A stretch of DNA of 64,000 bases from Blastopirellula marina (GCF_002967765.1 NZ_PUHY01000001.1:186001-250000); one strand, 5' to 3'; shown: positions 1 through 9,002, counted from the stretch's first letter. A program made the numbers and translations. Notes: generated by a model from the letters alone, not told the origin.

Positions 1-40
1 CACAGTTGTCTCCATTTCGCATAGGGGGTGTTAAATAATT

Positions 41-1279
41 CTACGCTTCTTTCCGCATTTCGGCCTCCCGAATTTCTCGTGCCTTGCGGACCAACGTCAG
101 GAATGTCAGTTGGGCGCGAGGGACAAGGCTGTCGAGCAACATGTACTCTTGGGGCGAGTGAATGTTGCCTCCCTGGACGCCCATTGTGTCGACGTTGGGG
201 ACTCCCAATGCTGCCAGCCGATTACCGTCGCACACCCCACCGGTTGATTCCCATTCCAGTTCTAGCCCCACTTCTCGGCCGCAATCTTGCACGGTATTCA
301 GGAGATCGAGATAGGCCTCACTCAACGGTTTCGGCGGCGCGAAGAAGCCACCGTGTAGCACCATCGTAATGCCATCATCCGCCTCCTCGACAATTCGCTC
401 CAGGTCACGAGACAGTTCCGCTTCTAGATCGCCTTCGGGGTAGCGAATATTAAAGCGAACCACCGCCACATCTGGCACCACGTTATTGGGTCCACCACCG
501 TCGATTTTGGCGACGTTAACGGTTGTACCGGGCCAGCGATCATTCAACTCGTGCAGTCGCGATGCAACCTTCGCCGCAGCAACAACCGCATTGCGACCTT
601 TGTAGAACTCTCTACCCGCATGCGCTGCTTGCCCGCGGATTACTATCTCGAAATTGCCCGAGCCCTTCCGTTGTCCGATAAGATGTCCCGTCGGGAGGCA
701 AGGTTCGAACAACAATCCAAAATCTGCGGCCGCCCCGTATTGGGCAAATAGGCTACGCGATCCCAAAGAGCCAATTTCTTCGTCGCTATTTAATATCACC
801 GTCCAACCTAGCTGCCCGTTGCTAGTCGCCTCGACATACTGCTCGAAGGCTTTTAGTGCGTACAACATCACCACCAAGCCCCCCTTCGCATCGGCGACGC
901 CAGGACCATGCAGCGTGTTTCCGTCTAGCTTCAAGGTTTGGAATGTTGAATCGGCGGGATAGACGGTGTCCATGTGAATCGAGAGTACCGCCTGACGCGC
1001 CGCATCGGGGCGACGCTGGCCAACCAGGACACCAGCCAAGGGGCAGTCTTCCCTATTTCCCTGGCTGGTTACTTGGGTTTGCAGCGGAACCGCAACATAA
1101 TCGAGCTGGTCACAGATCGGCTGGAATGCTGCTTGCACCAACTCCGCCATCTGACGTAAACCAGGCAAATTGTGCGTGCCAGTATTGATAGCTGCCCAGT
1201 CAACCAATTGAGTCACCATTTCGTCACGCTGATTTGCCAGCCGCAATAGAATTGATTGTGCTTCAGATTCCAGTGACAT
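41..1279 (-). CDS. M20 family metallopeptidase (glutamate carboxypeptidase-like)
   Basis: 412-residue zinc hydrolase of the M20/ArgE/carboxypeptidase G2 group, which removes amino acids or acyl groups from small amide substrates. The metal and catalytic set is visible: IHMDTVYPAD (H102, D104), GVADAKGG (D130), the SDEE pair E167/E168, E192 in LLFEPC, and the late GGNIHSP histidine H374. A dimerisation insert with RGQAAHAG lies near residues 215-222, as in carboxypeptidase G2-type members. I place the start at ATG 1279; a TTG two codons upstream (1285) is also open but less likely. There is no signal peptide, so it is probably cytoplasmic. It is divergent from the REC-glutamate dehydrogenase gene with 130 bases between, so the two could share a control region. 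Glutamate-containing substrates would fit that neighbour, but this is inference. Confidence 0.9.
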   Translation of the reverse strand: MSLESEAQSILLRLANQRDEMVTQLVDWAAINTGTHNLPGLRQMAELVQAAFQPICDQLDYVAVPLQTQVTSQGNREDCPLAGVLVGQRRPDAARQAVLSIHMDTVYPADSTFQTLKLDGNTLHGPGVADAKGGLVVMLYALKAFEQYVEATSNGQLGWTVILNSDEEIGSLGSRSLFAQYGAAADFGLLFEPCLPTGHLIGQRKGSGNFEIVIRGQAAHAGREFYKGRNAVVAAAKVASRLHELNDRWPGTTVNVAKIDGGGPNNVVPDVAVVRFNIRYPEGDLEAELSRDLERIVEEADDGITMVLHGGFFAPPKPLSEAYLDLLNTVQDCGREVGLELEWESTGGVCDGNRLAALGVPNVDTMGVQGGNIHSPQEYMLLDSLVPRAQLTFLTLVRKAREIREAEMRKEA

Positions 1280-1409
1280 GGCCAACCTGCCGAAGAGAGT
1301 TGAAGGAGATTGTAAGCGCCCCGGTTCATTGTATGCCGTACAATACTAATGGACGTTTTTCGAGTTTACCCTGTCACGTCCCCCCTCCCATTGCAGACAG
1401 GAGCGAGCA

Positions 1410-3053
1410 ATGTCGGAAATTCGTGTTCTGGTTGTCGAAGATAACCCACTTCAGGCAGCGCTGATCCAGGAGTTGTTAGCGCAAAGCATTGATACCCGCT
1501 TCGAGATCGACACCTATGAAAACCTCGAAACGGCCCTCAATTGTCTCAGCAAAAAGAAGTTCGATGCGGTTCTGCTCGACTTGACACTTCCCGATAGCGA
1601 AGGCCTCACCACATTCATCCGTATGCATGAGGCAGCTGCTGGTGTGCCAGTGGTTGTCTTAACGGGCAATGACGACTGGTCCTTAGCCGCAAAAGCAGTT
1701 GAGGCCGGGGCCCAGGACTATCTTATCAAAGGCAAGATCGACGGAAATCGACTCGCCCGCGCCTTACGGCTCGCCGTGAAACGCACGCACGCCGAACAAC
1801 AAGAGTGGAACTCGCCGATGCTGCATCTCGCGCAGCAGCAGTTCCTGAAAGCCGCCCAGATCATGGGGCTCGACGAGAACCTTCGCGAGCGTCTTTTGTT
1901 CCCGCAACGAACACTCGTCGTCACGTTACCTTTCCGCCGCGACAACTACACGCAGGTGGAAACCGTGTTCGGTTATCGCGTGCAGCATCTGCTGACGATG
2001 GGCCCGACCAAGGGAGGTATTCGCTACCACGAAGATGTCGGCCTGGGCGAAGTGTCCGCGCTGGCGATGTGGATGAGCTGGAAATGTGCTCTGATGCGTT
2101 TGCCGTTCGGTGGTGCCAAAGGTGGCGTGCGAATCGATCCCACCGAGCTGACCGGTCACGAACTTCAGCGTCTCACCCGACGTTACACGATGGAAATCAT
2201 CGAAATGATCGGTCCTGACAAAGATATTCCAGCTCCCGACATGGGAACCGACGAGCGAGTCATGGCCTGGCTGATGGACACTTATAGTCAGCAGATGGGT
2301 TACTCGGTTCCAACGATCGTCACGGGAAAACCAGTCTCGCTTGGCGGTTCGCTAGGACGCCGTGAGGCGACAGGTCGTGGCTTGGTCTACATGATTGAAG
2401 AAGCCGCCAAAATGCTGGGAATTCCCATTAAGGGTGCCACCGCAGTCGTTCAGGGTTTCGGTAACGTAGGTAGCAACACGGCACGCCTACTCGAAGAGTT
2501 GGGTGTGAAGGTCGTTGGTGTGAGCGACGTTTCTACGGGTTTGTACAATCCGAAAGGTTTGTCGGTCACTGATTTACTTCAGTACGCCCAGGATCATCGA
2601 GTGCTGAAAGGATATCCTCATGCGGATGAGGTGAGCAATCAGGAGCTACTGGAACTGCCATGCGATATCTTGGCTCCGTGTGCCTTACAGAATCAGATCA
2701 CCGACCGCAATGCCGAGAAACTCAACTGCAAGTTAGTGGCGGAAGGGGCAAACGGCCCAACCAGTCTGGAAGCGGACGAGATCCTGAAGGAGCGCGGAAT
2801 CTTCGTGATTCCCGACGTCCTTGGTAATGCTGGAGGTGTGACGGTCTCATACTTCGAGTGGGTCCAAGGAACGCAGAACTACATGTGGACTTTGGACGAG
2901 ATCAATTCGCGCCTGAAGAAAATCTTGACTGATGCTTTCCAACGGACGGCGGGCCGGTCCGATAGTTTGAATCTCGACTTCCGGACAGCCGCGTTGATCG
3001 AAGGGATCGAACGCGTCGCCGAAGCTAAACTAAAACGAGGCTTGTTCCCGTAA
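1410..3053 (+). CDS. Response-regulator receiver domain fused to Glu/Leu/Phe/Val dehydrogenase
   Basis: 547-residue two-part protein. Residues 1-125 are a CheY-like receiver domain with the full active site: E10/D11, phospho-acceptor D57 in LLDLTLPD, T85 and K107. Residues from about 138 to the end form a complete glutamate dehydrogenase: substrate motif GPTKGGIR (K201), K225, catalytic lysine K237 in PFGGAKGG, and a Rossmann GFGNVGSNTA at about 350. GDH interconverts glutamate and 2-oxoglutarate with NAD(P)H. The reading frame is continuous, and the start has a good Shine-Dalgarno (AGGAG, about 8 bases upstream). GDHs of this type are usually about 410-450 residues without a receiver, so the fusion is the unusual point. 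It suggests control of enzyme activity or oligomerisation by phosphorylation (inference). No histidine kinase is adjacent. Confidence 0.95.
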   Translation: MSEIRVLVVEDNPLQAALIQELLAQSIDTRFEIDTYENLETALNCLSKKKFDAVLLDLTLPDSEGLTTFIRMHEAAAGVPVVVLTGNDDWSLAAKAVEAGAQDYLIKGKIDGNRLARALRLAVKRTHAEQQEWNSPMLHLAQQQFLKAAQIMGLDENLRERLLFPQRTLVVTLPFRRDNYTQVETVFGYRVQHLLTMGPTKGGIRYHEDVGLGEVSALAMWMSWKCALMRLPFGGAKGGVRIDPTELTGHELQRLTRRYTMEIIEMIGPDKDIPAPDMGTDERVMAWLMDTYSQQMGYSVPTIVTGKPVSLGGSLGRREATGRGLVYMIEEAAKMLGIPIKGATAVVQGFGNVGSNTARLLEELGVKVVGVSDVSTGLYNPKGLSVTDLLQYAQDHRVLKGYPHADEVSNQELLELPCDILAPCALQNQITDRNAEKLNCKLVAEGANGPTSLEADEILKERGIFVIPDVLGNAGGVTVSYFEWVQGTQNYMWTLDEINSRLKKILTDAFQRTAGRSDSLNLDFRTAALIEGIERVAEAKLKRGLFP

Positions 3054-3080
3054 CCTCGGAAGAGGCTTGTAAATCTAACC

Positions 3081-3117
3081 GCACGGACGAGTCAGCGCTG
3101 GAGCTTCTCGTCCGTGC
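3081..3117. terminator. Perfect 11-bp inverted repeat at a convergent gene junction
   Basis: GCACGGACGAG at 3081-3091 pairs perfectly with CTCGTCCGTGC at 3107-3117 around a 15-base loop. It sits 28 bases after the REC-GDH stop and runs into the last codons of the convergent DUF1338 gene. There is no T-run on either strand, so it may be a bidirectional, T-less terminator or an mRNA 3' stabiliser. Confidence 0.5.
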
Positions 3118-3901
3118 TCTCGAAGATCTTGTCGGCGCTCTTGGCGACGAACCCCTCAAACATCTTTCCATTCGGAAGCGGGTAACGTCGAGCGAACTCG
3201 TAATAACAGCCAGGAACTTTGTGCGGCCCATCGGAAAAAGGTACCTCAACCACCGATGCGACAGTCGATGATTGTTCGAGGAACACCTCCGGCGAACCCT
3301 TTATCGCGCCCCCTTCCTGATTCAGTGCAAAGCCACTCGTAATCAGCAGATCATTCAATTCTTGCAGCGAAGAGACGGTCGAGAGTTCATTCACGTAAAT
3401 CGTGAAATGATTCGCGCAGAAACCATGGGCAGCCATCCACGAGGCATACTCGCTATCTTTCTTAAGCAACTCATAATCAGCAAAGGTTGTCTCCCATACT
3501 CGCCCCTCGGTACAGAGCGGACCGTGAAACTCGCCATTGGGGGGCAATTGATCAAGCAATCGATTGATAGCATCCTGGAATGGACTAGAGAATTCGCCCA
3601 AAATCAATTCGCTGATAAATATCTTCGGTAGGGTCGGATCTCGATGCTGAAAGTGTTTGGCATACAACTTCTTCTCCTCGAAGTGGTATTCCCCACCTTC
3701 AACATATCCCCCTTCTACGAAAGGTTTCGCCAACCGTTCGATACCGATTTGTGGATCTTGGAAGGTGCGGAACGCAATGTGATCGTTCTGAATTCCTTCA
3801 CCGCGATCGGTTAGCAATTTGACGATCTGGTCCGCTTGAGGGTTGATGCGACGATAAGTATCCCAAAGTTGATTGATCAGCAATTGTATCGACATGACCA
3901 T
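3092..3901 (-). CDS. DUF1338 family protein (2-oxoadipate dioxygenase/decarboxylase-like)
   Basis: 269-residue member of the DUF1338 family, whose characterised member HglS (YdcJ) converts 2-oxoadipate to 2-hydroxyglutarate using iron and oxygen in lysine catabolism. Expected metal ligands are present: H41 in NDHIAFRTF, H165 in NHFTIYVN and E235 in YYEFARRY. R45, four residues after H41, matches the substrate arginine position. The length is that of the short, plant FLO7-like branch rather than the 450-residue HglS. No signal peptide. The start is ATG 3901, with an alternative ATG 3895. It faces the REC-GDH gene tail to tail. Both would act on amino acid-derived 2-oxo acids, but a shared pathway is inference. 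Substrate not determinable from sequence. Confidence 0.85.
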   Translation of the reverse strand: MVMSIQLLINQLWDTYRRINPQADQIVKLLTDRGEGIQNDHIAFRTFQDPQIGIERLAKPFVEGGYVEGGEYHFEEKKLYAKHFQHRDPTLPKIFISELILGEFSSPFQDAINRLLDQLPPNGEFHGPLCTEGRVWETTFADYELLKKDSEYASWMAAHGFCANHFTIYVNELSTVSSLQELNDLLITSGFALNQEGGAIKGSPEVFLEQSSTVASVVEVPFSDGPHKVPGCYYEFARRYPLPNGKMFEGFVAKSADKIFESTDEKLQR

Positions 3902-4304
3902 GATCTTTCTCAGAAAAGGGGGGGTGGCGATATGGGAATTCTATCGTCCCCCACCAAGCGAGCAATGCATTGTTCCCCAGAGACCTCAGAGGAGTAATGC
4001 GTGGGCTCATACGAATTAAGTTCGGCTAGTTCGTCCCTCACGCCCTCTCCGACGCCCCTCATCAATAGCTCTTCAATAACTTTCCATGAAAACGAACCCG
4101 CAACGCTGCAAGGGGAAGTTTAAATCACTGCAACCTAATGATTGGCAATAGTTTCCACCCGATAAGAGGCTACCTTTGATGCGACGAGTGAAAGTTTGAT
4201 ATCACGATCCATTAAAAATGGTTGACGTCATGTAATCGATCGGCGAGACTTGGAGTCACCACCCCCTTTCCACTCCTCAATTTCCCACCTCGAGCGAGCT
4301 TCGT
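3902..4304. other. Intergenic region between divergent genes, 403 bp
   Basis: Lies between the starts of the DUF1338 gene (minus) and the MocA-like oxidoreductase (plus), so it should hold both promoters. A TTGACG-like element followed by TCATGTAATCG occurs near 4224-4242. No coding signal, tRNA or strong hairpin was seen. Confidence 0.6.
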
Positions 4305-5648
4305 ATGATACGAACACCGAACCGTCGTCAGTTTATTAAGGGCCTCACTCTTGCCACCGCTGCCGTGGCGCTGCCCGCTTCCCAGTATTCCCGAGTGTTA
4401 GGCGCCAACGAGAAGTTTCGCATCGGAAGCGTCGGCACCGGTGGTAAGGGGTGGAGCGATCTCAATGGTGTAGCTGCAAGTCCGGAAGTTGATGTCGCGG
4501 CTTTGTGTGATATTGACAGCTCCGAAGCCCATCTGGGCCGCGCTGCTGCGAAGTATTCCTCCGCCAAGACCTACGCCGATTGGCGCAAGCTGCTCGACAA
4601 TCAGGCAGACGTTGACGGCGTGATTGTCTCGACACCTGACTTCATGCACGCTCCGATCTCCCTCGCTGCGATGCAGTTGGGCAAGCATGTTTTCTGCCAA
4701 AAGCCGCTTACCCATTCGGTATTCGAGGCCCGGCAGATGCAGCTGGCTGCAAAGAAGTACGATGTGGTCACCCAGATGTGCAATCAAATTCAATCGCACA
4801 CCGCCTATCGTACCGCCGTCAAGATCGTACACGATGGAATGATTGGCAAAGTTAAGGAGGTTCACTCCTGGCAAGGTGGCACGCCAGGTTGGCCACGCAA
4901 CATCGAACGGCCAGAGGGCTCTGATCCTGTGCCGGATACCGTTGCGTGGGATTTGTGGCAAGGCGTCGCACCACGCCGTCCGTTCAAAAAGGGAATGTAC
5001 CATCCGTTCAGCTGGCGAGGCTGGCAAGCTTACGGCACGGGACAACTGGGCGACTTCGGCTGCCATATTCTCGATCCCGTATTCAAGTCGTTACTTTTGA
5101 CCGCGCCACTTGAATTGGTCGCCGATGCTCCACCTCTCAAGCCTGAAACCTGGACCGACCAGGCAACCGTGCATTACGTCTTCCCCAAGACCAAGTACAC
5201 CGCCGGTGACACCATCAATGTCACCTGGTATGACGCGGCTGGCGTAAGACCGTCGCGCGAAAACATGACCGATATTCCTGCATCGGTTGATCTGCCGGGT
5301 GCTGGTTCAGTTCTGATTGGCGAGAAGGGAACCCTCATCATTCCTCACGTTGCCATGCCCAAGCTCTTTCTCAAGGGTAGTAGCGAAGAAACCAAGGTCG
5401 AGCCAATCCCTAGCGTCGATCATTACGTGCAATGGGCAGACGCTAGTCGCGGTGTCGACAAGACGACCTCCCATTTCGATTACGCAGGTCCGTTGACCGA
5501 AACCGTGTTGCTGGGCACGGTCGGTATTCGCTTCCCTGGCCAAACTTTGAAATGGGATTCAAAGAAAATGGAAATCCCGAACTTCACGGAGGCACAGCCT
5601 TGGCTGACGAAAGATTACGTCAAAGGTTGGGAACCGACCTGGGTGTAG
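4305..5648 (+). CDS. Tat-exported Gfo/Idh/MocA family oxidoreductase
   Basis: 447-residue NAD(P)-dependent sugar or polyol oxidoreductase family protein. The N-terminus carries a twin-arginine leader (RRQFIKGLTLATAAVALPA, about residues 7-25). The Rossmann entry follows as FRIGSVGTGGKGW, with the family signature around FCQKPLTH, where the lysine is the usual catalytic residue. The C-terminal half is the alpha/beta Gfo/Idh/MocA C-domain. Export of a pre-folded dehydrogenase fits the Tat leader and is common for this family in planctomycetes. It is the first gene of a run of seven on the plus strand and 107 bases before the GntR regulator. It may oxidise or deglycosylate a sugar released by the sulfatases and sialidase-like protein downstream; the substrate is unknown. 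Confidence 0.9.
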   Translation: MIRTPNRRQFIKGLTLATAAVALPASQYSRVLGANEKFRIGSVGTGGKGWSDLNGVAASPEVDVAALCDIDSSEAHLGRAAAKYSSAKTYADWRKLLDNQADVDGVIVSTPDFMHAPISLAAMQLGKHVFCQKPLTHSVFEARQMQLAAKKYDVVTQMCNQIQSHTAYRTAVKIVHDGMIGKVKEVHSWQGGTPGWPRNIERPEGSDPVPDTVAWDLWQGVAPRRPFKKGMYHPFSWRGWQAYGTGQLGDFGCHILDPVFKSLLLTAPLELVADAPPLKPETWTDQATVHYVFPKTKYTAGDTINVTWYDAAGVRPSRENMTDIPASVDLPGAGSVLIGEKGTLIIPHVAMPKLFLKGSSEETKVEPIPSVDHYVQWADASRGVDKTTSHFDYAGPLTETVLLGTVGIRFPGQTLKWDSKKMEIPNFTEAQPWLTKDYVKGWEPTWV

Positions 5649-5722
5649 AATTCCAGAGCTTCGATCCCCATCGTTTTCTTCCACTCGGTGAGAAAACTTT
5701 GGGGATTCCTTTTTTGATTGTT

Positions 5723-5740
5723 GAAAGTCTATAGATTTTC
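5723..5740. promoter_or_regulatory. Candidate operator, 18-bp near-palindrome upstream of GntR gene
   Basis: GAAAGTCTATAGATTTTC reads almost the same on both strands (arms GAAA/TTTC and centre TCTATAGA; one mismatched pair). It ends 15 bases before the GntR-family ATG. Short AT-rich palindromes in this position are typical autoregulatory sites of FCD-type GntR proteins. Binding is inferred. Confidence 0.55.
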
Positions 5741-5755
5741 ACTAAACTCCATAGC

Positions 5756-6445
5756 ATGAGTAAAAATCAATCCGATATTGCCTACGAATTCCTTCGCCAG
5801 AAGCTTCTAAATCGCGAGCTTCTTCCCGGTACGAAGGTGCGTTACGGGCCGCTTGGAACCGAGATCGGTATGAGTGCCACGCCGGTCCGCGAGGCCATTG
5901 GCCGCTTAGCCAGCGAAGGTCTTGTCGAGCTCGTTCCCCAATCCGGGGCAATCGTCAAACAGCCAACGCGATCGGACGCCTTGGAGGTGTTCGAGCTGAG
6001 AGAAGCGATCGAGCCGTTCGCTGTCGCGAAAGCTTCGCAGTTGATTGGCGTGCGGCAATTAAAGGCCATGCAAACGACGATCGACGCAATGCAAGCAATT
6101 CTAAACGAGGTGTCGGCGGGTTCGACTACCGGTACCCAGAACGCGACTCCGTTCGATCAGGCTGACCTCAAGTTTCATATCACCATCCTCGAGTCGGTTG
6201 ACAATCGCCGCATGCTCAAGGCAATCGGCGACTTGCACCTGCTGACAGAAATCATCGGGGCCGCTCGCCATACCTACGATGCAGACATTCTTGAGATGAC
6301 CATCGAGGATCACATGGCAATCCTAGACGGATTGAAATTGCGCGACGCCGATGCGGCCAGCAAAGCGATGGTGACGCACATTCGAAACAGCCGTCAGATC
6401 ACCCTTAGTCAGATGTCGAGCCCTATCTTTCCCCTAACCAATTAG
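5756..6445 (+). CDS. GntR family transcriptional regulator, FCD subfamily
   Basis: 229-residue regulator. Residues about 5-75 form the GntR winged helix (IAYEFLRQKLLNRELLPG, then MSATPVREAIGRLASEGLVEL). The rest is an all-helical FCD ligand domain with histidines that usually bind a metal (LKFHITILES, then DHMAILDGL and MVTHIRNS). FCD regulators sense small organic acids or sugar acids such as lactate, galactonate, glucuronate or sialic acid. It sits between the MocA-like gene and an aldolase, symporter and sulfatase gene set in the same direction. It is therefore the obvious local regulator, probably a repressor relieved by a pathway intermediate (inference). A palindrome just upstream is a candidate operator. 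Confidence 0.92.
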   Translation: MSKNQSDIAYEFLRQKLLNRELLPGTKVRYGPLGTEIGMSATPVREAIGRLASEGLVELVPQSGAIVKQPTRSDALEVFELREAIEPFAVAKASQLIGVRQLKAMQTTIDAMQAILNEVSAGSTTGTQNATPFDQADLKFHITILESVDNRRMLKAIGDLHLLTEIIGAARHTYDADILEMTIEDHMAILDGLKLRDADAASKAMVTHIRNSRQITLSQMSSPIFPLTN

Positions 6446-6491
6446 CCTCCCCTTCACTCCTTTCAGTTCCCCTTGCGCCGAACACAAATCC

Positions 6492-7421
6492 ATGAAGATT
6501 CAAGGCATCATTCCCCCTCTAGTCACCCCGCTCTCTGAACGCGATTCGCTCGACGAAACTGGTCTCGCGCAACTGATCGAGCGGCAACTAACAGGCCGCG
6601 TTGACGGACTGTTCGTCCTTGGTACCACCGGGGAAGGCCCGAGTTTGAGCGAGCAACTTCGGCGTGCGATGATATCCGAAACGTCTCGGCTCGTGAATGA
6701 ACGTGTTCCGATCTACGTGGGGATTACCGATACATCCCTGGTCGATGCGATCCATCTCGCTCAATTTGCACTGGAACATGGCGCTGCTGCGGTCGTCGCC
6801 GCTCCGCCTTTTTATTTTCCCGCTGGTCAGACCGAGCTACAGCACTGGTTCTTGGAACTCGCGGAAGCCCTTCCGTTGCCGCTGCTGTTGTATAACATGC
6901 CCAGCTGTGTGAACATTTCAATCGAACCGGAAACGCTCGCCGTTCTTATCAAACATCCAAATATCATCGGGCTGAAAGACAGCTCTGGCGATCTGGACTA
7001 TTTCGCCCAGGCAATTGAAGTTGCGAAGCAGCGGGAAGACTGGCCGGTCCTCATGGGGCCTGAGGCGTTGCTGGTCGAGGCCATGAAATTGGGAGCTGTC
7101 GGCGGCGTTACCGGTGGTGCGAATCTATGGCCAGAATTGTTCACGGATCTATTTGCCGCGGCTCGTGAACGCGATCAGGCAGCAATCGACCGATACCAGC
7201 CAATCGTCGTTGAGCTGCAAGCGTTGTACGGTTTTGGCAAGTACGGATCTTCCTACTTGAAGGGGCTCAAGTGTGCCATGGAATTGAGCGGGATCTGTTC
7301 TGGGCTGTTGGCGGCCCCGTTCGACGTTTTCAAAGCACCCGAGCGAGCACGCGTGGCTGAGTGGCTCACAACATTTTCAGCCTCGCAGACTGACTTTGCG
7401 TGCCAAGTACCTCAAGTTTGA
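6492..7421 (+). CDS. Dihydrodipicolinate synthase/N-acetylneuraminate lyase family aldolase
   Basis: 309-residue class I aldolase of the DapA/NanA superfamily (TIM barrel). Visible catalytic features: LGTTGEGPS (residues 43-51), Y134 in LLLYNMP and the Schiff-base lysine K162 in GLKDSSGD. These enzymes condense or cleave pyruvate with an aldehyde, for example sialic acid or 2-keto-3-deoxy sugar acids. Placed after a GntR regulator and before a sodium:solute symporter, two sulfatases and a sialidase-like protein, a catabolic lyase is far more likely than lysine biosynthesis. The exact substrate cannot be read from sequence; sialic acid-like or keto-deoxy sugar acid is inference. ATG 6492 follows the regulator stop by 46 bases. 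Confidence 0.9.
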   Translation: MKIQGIIPPLVTPLSERDSLDETGLAQLIERQLTGRVDGLFVLGTTGEGPSLSEQLRRAMISETSRLVNERVPIYVGITDTSLVDAIHLAQFALEHGAAAVVAAPPFYFPAGQTELQHWFLELAEALPLPLLLYNMPSCVNISIEPETLAVLIKHPNIIGLKDSSGDLDYFAQAIEVAKQREDWPVLMGPEALLVEAMKLGAVGGVTGGANLWPELFTDLFAAARERDQAAIDRYQPIVVELQALYGFGKYGSSYLKGLKCAMELSGICSGLLAAPFDVFKAPERARVAEWLTTFSASQTDFACQVPQV

Positions 7422-7451
7422 GATAGACACATCTAGGATCGGCGGAGCCTA

Positions 7452-8987
7452 ATGTCGACACTCGATTACATCATTATTGTTATTTACATGGCCGGAACCC
7501 TGGGACTGGGTTTCTGGTGCATGAAAGATAGCCGCGACGCGGATTCCTTCATGGTCGCGCGTGGCAAGATTGGCGGCTGGATCGTCGGTTTATCGATCTT
7601 CGGTACCTACGTCAGCAGCATCAGCTTTCTTGCTCTGCCGGGAAAAGCGGTCGTTGGCGATTGGAACTTCTTCGTCTTTTCGCTTTCGCTTCCCTTTGCA
7701 GCCTGGATCGGGGCTAGTTTGTTCGTTCCCTTCTATCGCAAGCTGGGTCAAGTTTCCGCTTACGAACACATGGAAAGCCGCTTTGGAAGCTGGGCACGCA
7801 TTTATATGTCAGTCTGCTTCATGCTGTTGCAAGTCGCCCGAGTTGGATCGGTCATGTATTTGATCGCACTGGTTATGAACCAACTGCTCGCTTGGGACAT
7901 GATCACGATCATCGTCATTATCGGCGGCCTGACGACGCTCTACACGTGCATCGGAGGACTTGAGGGGGTGGTTTTGACCGATGCACTACAGTCGCTCGTT
8001 CTGATTCTTGGTGCATTATTGAGTGTCATTTGGCTACCCTTCGCTATGCCGGAAGGCCCCGGCCAGATGATGGAGATTGCACTGGAGAACAATAAATTCA
8101 GTCTCGGAAGTTGGAACGCGCTCGACTGGACCGACTCGACTGTCTGGGTCGTGATGCTGTACGCCTTGGCCACCAATCTCCAGAACGTCGCCATCAACCA
8201 AAGCTATACCCAGCGTTATCTATCTGCGACCACGGAAGCGGAAGCGAAGAAGTCGGTCTGGTTTGGTAGCTTGCTATACGTTCCCGTAAGTGCGGGCTTT
8301 TTCTTCATTGGTACGGCGCTATTTTGTTACTACACGGCCCAACCAGGGCTACTACCGGAAGACCTGCATACCGCGTGGCAAGAGGGTAAGGGAGACGAGA
8401 TCTTCCCCTATTTCATCATGTCGACCCTTCCGACGGGCGTTCGCGGTGTCATGGTCGCCGCAATCTTGGCCGCAGCGATGAGCACCATCAGTAGTAGTCT
8501 GAACAGCTCGGCCGCCCTGACGCTGAGCGATATCTTCCAGCGATTGATTCACCCCAATCCTACGGAAACACAATCGATGATGGTCCTTTACGGCAGCACC
8601 GTGATTTGGGGAACCGCGGGAACCGTATTGGCGATTGCAATGATCGATGTGAAGAGTGCAATGGACGCTTGGTGGTCAATGTCCGGCGTGATCAGCGGAG
8701 GAATGCTGGGACTATTTCTGTTAGGATTTTTTAGTAAACGAGCCGGAACACGTTCCGCGATTGTGGGGGTTGTCGTTGGTATCGTGATCATTGGATGGCT
8801 GACGTTTTCGCCGGATCTGGACGCTATTCCTGAATCCCTCAGCAACCCGCTCAATGGCTTGCTGACCATCGTCCTAGGGACCATTGCCATTGTGGTGACG
8901 GGGACCCTTTTTTCGTATGTCACGGGTGATCGCGATCGTATCAAACAAGACGAACCGGTCGCAGCGGAAACGACTGCCAGCAACTAA
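7452..8987 (+). CDS. Sodium:solute symporter (SSS family)
   Basis: 511-residue inner-membrane transporter with about 13 hydrophobic segments. It starts with the SSS-type first helix (LDYIIIVIYMAGTLGLGFW) followed by the conserved loop KDSRDADSFMVARGK. The helix-rich core contains the family region AAILAAAMSTISSSLNSSAA (residues about 337-356). The SSS family imports sugars, sialic acid, amino acids or organic acids driven by sodium. ATG 7452 has a purine-rich GGCGGAG upstream. It lies 30 bases after the aldolase and 15 bases before a sulfatase, strongly suggesting one transcript. It would take up the sugar liberated outside. Closest functional analogues would be NanT/SiaT-type sialic acid symporters, but this is context-based. 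Confidence 0.93.
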   Translation: MSTLDYIIIVIYMAGTLGLGFWCMKDSRDADSFMVARGKIGGWIVGLSIFGTYVSSISFLALPGKAVVGDWNFFVFSLSLPFAAWIGASLFVPFYRKLGQVSAYEHMESRFGSWARIYMSVCFMLLQVARVGSVMYLIALVMNQLLAWDMITIIVIIGGLTTLYTCIGGLEGVVLTDALQSLVLILGALLSVIWLPFAMPEGPGQMMEIALENNKFSLGSWNALDWTDSTVWVVMLYALATNLQNVAINQSYTQRYLSATTEAEAKKSVWFGSLLYVPVSAGFFFIGTALFCYYTAQPGLLPEDLHTAWQEGKGDEIFPYFIMSTLPTGVRGVMVAAILAAAMSTISSSLNSSAALTLSDIFQRLIHPNPTETQSMMVLYGSTVIWGTAGTVLAIAMIDVKSAMDAWWSMSGVISGGMLGLFLLGFFSKRAGTRSAIVGVVVGIVIIGWLTFSPDLDAIPESLSNPLNGLLTIVLGTIAIVVTGTLFSYVTGDRDRIKQDEPVAAETTASN

Positions 8988-9002
8988 CGGGAGAATCGCC
9001 TC

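Noticed and set aside
4398-5066. 222-codon open frame on the minus strand inside the MocA-like gene
   Set aside because: Lies wholly antisense to a gene with clear family motifs; its own translation shows no recognisable domain.
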